Of a DNA stretch of 64,000 bases, positions 55,289 through 61,039 are shown in pieces. Location of the stretch: contig NZ_JACEGD010000004.1 of NCBI RefSeq assembly GCF_016031635.1, forward strand, positions 186,001 through 250,000, written 5' to 3'. The notes under the pieces were generated by a model. The model saw nothing but the letters and a program-made list of their open reading frames with translations, was not told the DNA's origin and did not search any database. The number at the start of each line of letters is the position of its first letter. The first letter of the stretch is position 1. The position numbers and the translations under genes were made by a program. The stretch is from Bradyrhizobium diversitatis. Lineage in GTDB: Bacteria > Pseudomonadota > Alphaproteobacteria > Rhizobiales > Xanthobacteraceae.

Positions 55289-56649
55289 GAGCAACCGCAT
55301 CCCGCGCTGCCTGCCTTCATCGCGGATTCATCGGCCGCACAGCAGGCTGAGGGTTCGGCCTTGGCCGGACCGCCGCAGCATCCCGCTGCGCCGGCCGACT
55401 CGACGCCGCCACGTGTGCAGACGCCGGTCTCGGGCAGCACGAGCTCGATCCGTGCCGCAGCCTCCTTGTCGCCGGCGATATCGGCGACGATCGAACGGAC
55501 CTGCTCGTATCCGGTGGTCATCAGGAAGGTCGGCGCCCGGCCGTAGGATTTCATGCCGGCCAGATAGAAGCCGGGCTCGTCATGCGCCAGTTCGCGAGCG
55601 CCGTGAGGCCGCACCGTTCCGCAGCTGTGCTCGTTGGGATCGATCAGCGGCGCAAGTGCGACGGGCGCCTCGATCGCCGGGTCGAGCCGAAGCCGCAGCT
55701 CGGACAGGAACGAGAGATCGGGACGGAAGCCGGTCGACACCACCAGCTCATCCGCAACCACGCTGCGCGCACCGCAGCAGGCACCCGCCGAAATCCTGAG
55801 ACGTCCTTCGACCTCCGAAAGATGGGTGACACCGAAATCGGTCTCGACCTTGATCTTTCCGTCAGCCACGAGCGCTGCGAAGGTGGATCCCAGCTCGCCG
55901 CGCGCGGCAAGCTTGTCGTTGCTGCCGCCGCCGAAGGCCTTTGCGGGATCGTTGCCGCGCAACAGCCAGACGGGCTGCGTGCCGGGCACCTCCTCGGCGA
56001 GCCGCGCGAGTTCGATCAGCGTGCCCAGCGCGGAATGGCCGGCACCGAGCACGGCCACGGTCTTGCCGGCATATTTGTCGCGCGCAGCACCTCGCACATC
56101 CGGCATGCCATAGGCGATGCGACCGGCGTGCTCGTGTTCGCCGATCGCGGGCAGACCGTTGCTGCCGGCGGGATTGGGCGAGAACCACGTGCCTGACACG
56201 TCGATGACGGCATCGGCGCGCAGCACCTCGGGACCCTTGCCGTTCTGATAGCGGAGTTCGAACGGCGCCTGCTCGCGGCCCCTGGTCTTCGCCTTGTCGA
56301 AGCCGACGCGGCTGATCGCCGTGACGCGGCTCGACGTCCAGATCGTCTCGCGCAGCTTCGTTCGCGTTGCGAGCGGCGCGAGGTAGCGCTCGATCAGCTC
56401 GCCGCCGGTCGGATAGGATTGCTGGTCCGGCGAATTCCAGCCCGTCGGCGCGAGCAGGCGCGCCGACGCCTTGTCGACATTGTATTCCCACGGCGAGAAG
56501 AGCTGGACGTGCCGCCACTGCCGCACCGCATGCCCGGCCTCGGGTCCGGCTTCGAGCACGACGGGCGACATGTCGCGTTCGAGCACATGCGCGGCGGCGG
56601 CGAGACCGACCGGCCCCGCCCCGATGATGGCCACCGTTTTCTTGCTCAT
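55285..56649 (-). CDS. FAD/NAD(P)-dependent flavoprotein (ArsO-like) with Cys-rich tail
   Basis: The protein has 454 residues starting at 56649 (ACAGGAG upstream). Two Rossmann motifs are clear: VAIIGAGPVGLAAAAHVLER (10-15 GxGxxG) and TVAVLGAGHSALGTLIELAR. It resembles flavin-containing monooxygenases found in ars operons (ArsO). The last ~35 residues are extra and hold CC, CC and CGC clusters (AGCCGGP, SACCAAD, GCGCS) that could bind As(III). Substrate unproven. A shared operator sits 15-38 bases upstream. Confidence 0.85.
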   Translation of the reverse strand: MSKKTVAIIGAGPVGLAAAAHVLERDMSPVVLEAGPEAGHAVRQWRHVQLFSPWEYNVDKASARLLAPTGWNSPDQQSYPTGGELIERYLAPLATRTKLRETIWTSSRVTAISRVGFDKAKTRGREQAPFELRYQNGKGPEVLRADAVIDVSGTWFSPNPAGSNGLPAIGEHEHAGRIAYGMPDVRGAARDKYAGKTVAVLGAGHSALGTLIELARLAEEVPGTQPVWLLRGNDPAKAFGGGSNDKLAARGELGSTFAALVADGKIKVETDFGVTHLSEVEGRLRISAGACCGARSVVADELVVSTGFRPDLSFLSELRLRLDPAIEAPVALAPLIDPNEHSCGTVRPHGARELAHDEPGFYLAGMKSYGRAPTFLMTTGYEQVRSIVADIAGDKEAAARIELVLPETGVCTRGGVESAGAAGCCGGPAKAEPSACCAADESAMKAGSAGCGCS

Positions 56650-56663
56650 GTCGTTTTCTCCTG

Positions 56664-56687
56664 TATTTCTAGAATTATGGAATAAAT
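56664..56687. promoter_or_regulatory. Putative ArsR operator before the flavoprotein gene
   Basis: TATTTCTAGAAT (56664-56675) is identical in 12 bases to a segment of the arsR promoter at 57057-57068 and is followed by TATGGAATAAAT. It lies in the 49-base gap between arsR and the flavoprotein gene, just upstream of the ribosome binding site. Confidence 0.55.
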
Positions 56688-56698
56688 CGTCAAATGAA

Positions 56699-57016
56699 TC
56701 AGGCTGCCGTCTGAGCATCCTTGCATCCGGCTTCGTCCGCGCAGCACTCCGCGACCAGATAGTCGACCAGGCCCCGCATGGCGTCGAAGTTGGCGTGGCA
56801 GATCAGGGTCGTCGATTCCCTGACCTGACTGACCAGTCCGACCGCGACCAGGGTCTTGATGTGGTGCGACAGCGTTGACGCCGGGATCTTCAGCTTGTCC
56901 TGCAAGCGGCCAACCGGCATGCCCGCGTGCCCGGCCCGGACCAATGCGCGGTAGATCTGAAGCCGGGTCCGATTGCCCAGGGCCTCCAAACGCGCTGCTG
57001 CGTCATCGATCTTCAT
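56699..57016 (-). CDS. arsR: ArsR-family repressor (AfArsR-type Cys site)
   Basis: The protein has 105 residues from the ATG at 57016; a TTG at 57052 would add 12. It has a winged helix (LEALGNRTRLQIYRALV, PASTLSHHIKTLVAVGLV) and C91, C92 and C98 near the C-terminus (AECCADEAGC), the CC-x5-C spacing of arsenite-sensing AfArsR-type regulators. It is divergent from a second ArsR gene. Confidence 0.9.
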   Translation of the reverse strand: MKIDDAAARLEALGNRTRLQIYRALVRAGHAGMPVGRLQDKLKIPASTLSHHIKTLVAVGLVSQVRESTTLICHANFDAMRGLVDYLVAECCADEAGCKDAQTAA

Positions 57017-57056
57017 GAGGCCAGGATGCACCCGTGCCACATCATCTGTCAAACGC

Positions 57057-57080
57057 TATTTCTAGAATATTCGAAATATT
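57057..57080. promoter_or_regulatory. Putative ArsR operator in the divergent promoter
   Basis: TATTTCTAGAATATTCGAAA is followed by TATT. The core ATTTC..GAAAT is an imperfect 20-bp dyad. Its first 12 bases recur at 56664. It lies 41 bases upstream of the minus-strand arsR start, placing it at the promoter. Confidence 0.55.
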
Positions 57081-57122
57081 ACTCACGAGGTCGCGGATTT
57101 CAGGTTGACGCCACCCAAATAA

Positions 57123-57146
57123 TTCCATAAATCTGGATATATGGAA
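57123..57146. promoter_or_regulatory. Inverted repeat over the start of the second arsR
   Basis: TTCCATA (57123-57129) and TATGGAA (57140-57146) are perfect inverted arms spaced by 10 bases. The right arm contains the ATG of the plus-strand ArsR gene, so repressor binding would block its expression. The TATGGAA element also occurs at 56676-56682 (TATGGAA after the other operator). Confidence 0.5.
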
Positions 57147-57503
57147 ACAGAAGAAGCCGTCCTGGCGCTCGCCGCGCTGTCTCAACCGACCCGTCTGGAG
57201 GCGTTCCGGGCGCTGGTCAGACACGAGCCTGACGGTCTTGCGGCCGGCGATCTCGCACGCCTGCTGGAAGTCCCCCAGAACACGCTCTCGGCGCATCTGT
57301 CGATTCTGAGCCGCGCGCGCCTCGTGATGTCCGAGCGGCACAGCCGTTCGATCGTCTACCGCGCCAACCTCGGTGAATTTCGCGACGTCGCCGTCTTCCT
57401 GCTGCGCGATTGCTGCGGCGGACGGCCGGAAGTTTGCGAACCCGTCGTCGAGACTTTGCAATCGTGCTGCGCTCCCAAGCGAAGGAAGAAGGTCCATGCC
57501 TGA
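57141..57503 (+). CDS. arsR: Second ArsR-family repressor
   Basis: The protein has 120 residues. It has the winged helix (LAALSQPTRLEAFRALVRHE, PQNTLSAHLSILSRARLVMS) and, near the C-terminus, C91, C92 and C99 (RDCCGGRPEVC) followed by C109 and C110 (SCC). It overlaps the arsenate reductase start (57496) by eight bases. Two distinct ArsR types facing each other suggests separate control of the two halves of the island. Confidence 0.9.
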   Translation: METEEAVLALAALSQPTRLEAFRALVRHEPDGLAAGDLARLLEVPQNTLSAHLSILSRARLVMSERHSRSIVYRANLGEFRDVAVFLLRDCCGGRPEVCEPVVETLQSCCAPKRRKKVHA

Positions 57504-58023
57504 CCGCGTCTACAATGTGCTGTTCCTCTGTACGGGCAATTCGGCCCGTTCCGTGCTCGCGGAATCGATCCTTCGCAAGGACGGTGCCGGCCGCTTTCGC
57601 TCCTTCTCCGCTGGGAGCACGCCGAAAGGCGCCGTGCATCCGCTGGCGCTGCGCACGCTGCAGAGCATGGACTACCCGGCCGACGGGATGCGCTCGAAGA
57701 GCTGGCTCGAGTTCGCCGCGCCCGATGCGCCGGTGATGGATTTCGTATTCACCGTCTGTGACAACGCCGCCGGAGAAGCATGTCCCGTCTGGCCGGGTCA
57801 ACCGACGACTGCGCATTGGGGCATCGAAGATCCTGCGGCCGTCGAAGGCACCGAGATTGAAAAACTTGCGGCCTTCTCGACGGCCTTCCGCTACTTGAAG
57901 AACCGCATTGGCGCGTTCGTGAACCTGCCCCTCAGCGGCATCGACCGGCTTTCGCTCGGAACCAAGCTGCGGGAAATCGGCCGCTCCGAGGGGGCAACCT
58001 CCGGCAAGAGCGACGTCGCGTGA
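57496..58023 (+). CDS. arsC: Arsenate reductase, low-molecular-weight phosphatase fold (thioredoxin-type)
   Basis: The protein has 175 residues. The P-loop CTGNSARS (C12) and the second Cys in VFTVCDNAAGEACPVW match the thioredoxin-coupled class. It overlaps the upstream arsR gene by eight bases and the Acr3 gene by four. Reduces As(V) to As(III), which Acr3 exports. Confidence 0.93.
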   Translation: MPDRVYNVLFLCTGNSARSVLAESILRKDGAGRFRSFSAGSTPKGAVHPLALRTLQSMDYPADGMRSKSWLEFAAPDAPVMDFVFTVCDNAAGEACPVWPGQPTTAHWGIEDPAAVEGTEIEKLAAFSTAFRYLKNRIGAFVNLPLSGIDRLSLGTKLREIGRSEGATSGKSDVA

Positions 58024-59081
58024 CCATGAGCATCTTCGAACGATACCTCACCTTGTGGGTCGCGCTTTGCATCGTGGTCGGCGTCGCATTGGGGCACGTC
58101 ATGCCCGGCTTCTTCGGCGCGGTTGCAGCCGCCGAGGTCGCCAAGGTCAACCTGCCGGTCGCGATACTGATCTGGCTCATGATCGTGCCGATGTTGTTGA
58201 AGATCGACTTCGGCTCACTGGGCCAGGTCCGGGAGCATTGGCGCGGCGTCGGCGTCACCCTCTTCATCAATTGGGCCGTGAAGCCGTTCTCGATGGCGCT
58301 GCTGGGCTCCTTCTTCATCGGTCACGTCTTCGCACCGTGGCTGCCGTCCGACCAGATCCCGTCCTACATCGCCGGCTTGATCCTGCTTGCGGCTGCCCCC
58401 TGCACTGCGATGGTGTTCGTGTGGTCCAATTTGTGCGAAGGGGAGCCCCACTACACTCTGAGCCAGGTCGCACTCAACGACGTGATCATGGTTTTCCTGT
58501 TCGCGCCGCTCGTGGGGTTGCTGCTCGGAGTGGCCTCGATCAGCGTCCCCTGGGACACGCTGCTTCTGTCGGTTCTGCTTTACATCGTTGTTCCCGTGAT
58601 TGTCGCTCAGCTGTGGCGCAAGATGCTGCTGCGAGGCGGCGACGCCAGCTTCAACCGCGTCATGCGGATGCTGCAGCCTCTCTCGCTTGTCGCGCTCCTC
58701 GCGACATTGGTGCTGCTCTTCGGCTTCCAGGGAGAGCAGATCGTCAGGCAGCCCGGCGTCATCGCGATCCTTGCCGTCCCGATCCTCGTGCAAGTCTATC
58801 TCAATGCGGGCCTGGCCTATTGGCTGAGCCGGCGGTTCGGCGTGGCCTGGTGCGTCGCGGCTCCGGCTGCCCTCATCGGCGCGAGCAACTTCTTCGAGCT
58901 GGCCGTCGCCGCCGCAATCAGCCTGTTCGGCCTGGACTCCGGCGCAGCGCTGGCGACCGTGGTCGGCGTCCTCGTAGAGGTCCCGGTGATGCTGTCCGTC
59001 GTCCGTATCGTCAAGGCCACGCGGGGCTGGTACGAAGCGGGGACTGGTAAAGTCCCGACGGCTGCCGAGGCCCGCCAATGA
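58020..59081 (+). CDS. acr3: Acr3 arsenite efflux permease
   Basis: The protein has 353 residues, starting at GTG 58020 (overlapping the arsC stop) or at ATG 58026. About ten transmembrane helices and the motifs LILLAAAPCTAMVFVWSNL (with the essential Cys in PCTAM) and APAALIGASNFFELAVA are characteristic of Acr3. It exports As(III) from the cytoplasm. Confidence 0.95.
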   Translation: MTMSIFERYLTLWVALCIVVGVALGHVMPGFFGAVAAAEVAKVNLPVAILIWLMIVPMLLKIDFGSLGQVREHWRGVGVTLFINWAVKPFSMALLGSFFIGHVFAPWLPSDQIPSYIAGLILLAAAPCTAMVFVWSNLCEGEPHYTLSQVALNDVIMVFLFAPLVGLLLGVASISVPWDTLLLSVLLYIVVPVIVAQLWRKMLLRGGDASFNRVMRMLQPLSLVALLATLVLLFGFQGEQIVRQPGVIAILAVPILVQVYLNAGLAYWLSRRFGVAWCVAAPAALIGASNFFELAVAAAISLFGLDSGAALATVVGVLVEVPVMLSVVRIVKATRGWYEAGTGKVPTAAEARQ

Positions 59082-59147
59082 ACTCATCATTTGCCGGCGG
59101 CGGTGCGGCAGCGATGATGCCGGACTGCCAGTCACGGAGACAATTCG

Positions 59148-59549
59148 ATGAGCGTCACGATCTATCACAACCCTGCCTGCGGCACCTCGCGCAACACGCT
59201 GGCGATGATCCGGCAGAGCGGCACTGAGCCCGTCGTCATCGAATATCTCAAGACGCCGCCCTCGCGGGAGAAGCTCGAGGAATTGATCGCAACGATGGGC
59301 ATTCCGGTCCGCGCGCTGCTGCGCGAGAAGGGAACACCGTACAAGGAACTCGGCCTGGACGATCCCAAATGGACCGACGACCAGCTCCTCGATTTCATGA
59401 TCGCCCATCCCATCCTGATCAACCGTCCGATCGTGGTGACGCCAAGGGGCACGCGCCTGTGCCGGCCGTCGGAGGCCGTGATGGATATCCTGGACAATCC
59501 GGTTGGCCGCTTCGTGAAGGAAGACGGCGAGGTGGTCGAGGCGCGATAG
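59148..59549 (+). CDS. arsC: Arsenate reductase, glutaredoxin-coupled ArsC
   Basis: The protein has 133 residues. C11 in HNPACGTSRNTL is the catalytic cysteine, and arginines in RPIVVTPRGTRLCRPSE form the anion site of this class. It lies 66 bases after Acr3. This second reductase differs in fold from the one upstream, so two electron donors can serve. Confidence 0.93.
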   Translation: MSVTIYHNPACGTSRNTLAMIRQSGTEPVVIEYLKTPPSREKLEELIATMGIPVRALLREKGTPYKELGLDDPKWTDDQLLDFMIAHPILINRPIVVTPRGTRLCRPSEAVMDILDNPVGRFVKEDGEVVEAR

Positions 59550-59609
59550 GCTCGCATCTTTTCCCTGGGCCACACCGGCCCGGACCAAGCGTCCGCGTTG
59601 AACGCGGAG

Positions 59610-60377
59610 CTATCCGAGCAAGAAGCCCTTCAACCCCGCATAGATCGATCCGACGCCGGTCGCGGCGACGCCGGCCAGCGGCCCCGCGGTCTGCATGAGG
59701 TCCTGGATCAGGCGGGCGCGGCGGCGCAGTTGCTCCTCGCCGACGTGTTGCCCGAGTAGGCGCGCTGCACGGAAGGCGAACGCATTCGGTTTGCCGCCCT
59801 GTGTCAGCACACGCGGCAGGATCTGGAAGATCATGACGCTGAGAATGTTTCCGGAGACGAAAGCGAGCAGTATGCTGGCGCCATATTCGAAGACCTCCCG
59901 CCACTCGATCCAGATCGTCGGCAGGATCGGGACATCATCGTGCAGGCCGGTGACCGTCAGCATCGCCAGGATGCTGACGCCTGCGGCCAGGAACGCCAGC
60001 ACGAATGCCGTCAGGGCGGAGACCCGGTGCAGCGGATAGGCCACGAATCCGAACAGGAGCGGGATGACGATCGATGCAATCCGAAGTGGGATCGGCGACA
60101 CGTTGAAGGTGATGGTCACGAGCACATGCGCGATCACCAGCAGCAGGGACGGAATGAGGACGTAGAGCACCGCATGCGTTCCATAATAACGCAGCGGGTT
60201 GTTGTAGCGTTCGAGGCGGACATTGACGCGATCGAGATCGCGCCTGAGCTTGTCCAGCTCGGCGACGATCTCGTCAATCTCGAGCAGCGTCGGCCGTACG
60301 ACGCGTAAGTCTCGCGAACAATGCTTGCACGCGATGGCTTCGTCCTTGATCGTCTCGGAGCAGAACGGACACTCCAT
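59610..60377 (-). CDS. Zinc-ribbon membrane protein of the CHAT cluster
   Basis: The protein has 255 residues. An N-terminal zinc ribbon (CPFC at 3-6, CKHC at 17-20) is followed by a coiled coil (EIDEIVAELDKLRRDLDRV), then about four transmembrane helices (LYVLIPSLLLVIAHVLV; ASIVIPLLFGFVAYPL; LTAFVLAFLAAGVSILAM; GASILLAFVSGNILSVMI), and a soluble C-terminal helical tail. Function unknown. It is the last gene of the minus-strand TPR-CHAT cluster. Confidence 0.75.
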   Translation of the reverse strand: MECPFCSETIKDEAIACKHCSRDLRVVRPTLLEIDEIVAELDKLRRDLDRVNVRLERYNNPLRYYGTHAVLYVLIPSLLLVIAHVLVTITFNVSPIPLRIASIVIPLLFGFVAYPLHRVSALTAFVLAFLAAGVSILAMLTVTGLHDDVPILPTIWIEWREVFEYGASILLAFVSGNILSVMIFQILPRVLTQGGKPNAFAFRAARLLGQHVGEEQLRRRARLIQDLMQTAGPLAGVAATGVGSIYAGLKGFLLG

Positions 60378-60379
60378 CG

Positions 60380-60577
60380 CTAGCGCGACTTTCTCCGCTT
60401 CATGATGGCTTCGACCTCGTCCCTGGCCCGCCGCAGTTCATCGCGCAGCTCCTCGCGCTTGCGCAGGAGATCGTCGCGCTCCGCGAGCAGCGTGGCGGGG
60501 ACGGCGATGTCGCGCCCGCACGAGGCGCAAACCAGCGCGCCCTCTGCACTCTCGGACCGGCAGTAAGGACACGTCAC
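60380..60577 (-). CDS. Small zinc-ribbon coiled-coil protein
   Basis: The protein has 65 residues. Two CxxC knuckles (CPYC at 3-6 and CASC at 17-20) form a zinc ribbon, followed by a basic/acidic helix rich in Lys, Arg and Glu. It overlaps the upstream gene by four bases and ends two bases before the next start, so it is coupled. Likely an adaptor, but function is unknown. Confidence 0.75.
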   Translation of the reverse strand: MTCPYCRSESAEGALVCASCGRDIAVPATLLAERDDLLRKREELRDELRRARDEVEAIMKRRKSR

Positions 60578-61017
60578 TTGGGTGCGACCTTCAGGGTGAA
60601 TACAGTCGTGCCAGGCCGGCCATCACTGTCCTTGATATCGACGCGCACCGTGTATTCGCCGGGCGGCAGCTCCGCATCCTGCATGTTGATGCCGTCGGGC
60701 GCCACGAACGGCTTGACCCTAGGGGTCAGGTCGACGTTCGGCGACCGGAGGAAGATCACCTTGACCGACTCCGGATCGATCCTTGCCCCGCCATAGGATT
60801 GAAATTTCAGCACCAGCCGGAGAGGTGAGCTCGCGGAGCCGCCCGGCGAGACGAACTCGACCTTGGGACCGCGCAGGATGCCGCGCTGATCGACGGCAAC
60901 CGCTCCCTTCGGCGGCGGCAATTTCGCTTCCTCCTCCGTGATCAACAGCGTGGCGCGCGACGGTGTCGAGAACGACAAACCTGCAGCCACGAGGCTCAAC
61001 AAGACTTTCCGCTTCAT
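60574..61017 (-). CDS. Exported beta-sandwich protein of the CHAT cluster
   Basis: The protein has 147 residues from the ATG at 61017. A signal peptide (MKRKVLLSLVAAGLSFSTPS) precedes a beta-rich domain (VEFVSPGGSASSPLRLVLKF, ELPPGEYTVRVDIKDSDGRP) resembling an Ig-like fold. The start is 23 bases after the CHAT gene stop and the stop overlaps the zinc-ribbon gene. Function unknown. Confidence 0.7.
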   Translation of the reverse strand: MKRKVLLSLVAAGLSFSTPSRATLLITEEEAKLPPPKGAVAVDQRGILRGPKVEFVSPGGSASSPLRLVLKFQSYGGARIDPESVKVIFLRSPNVDLTPRVKPFVAPDGINMQDAELPPGEYTVRVDIKDSDGRPGTTVFTLKVAPK

Positions 61018-61039
61018 TTCCCTGCCCCCTTCCCGTTCG

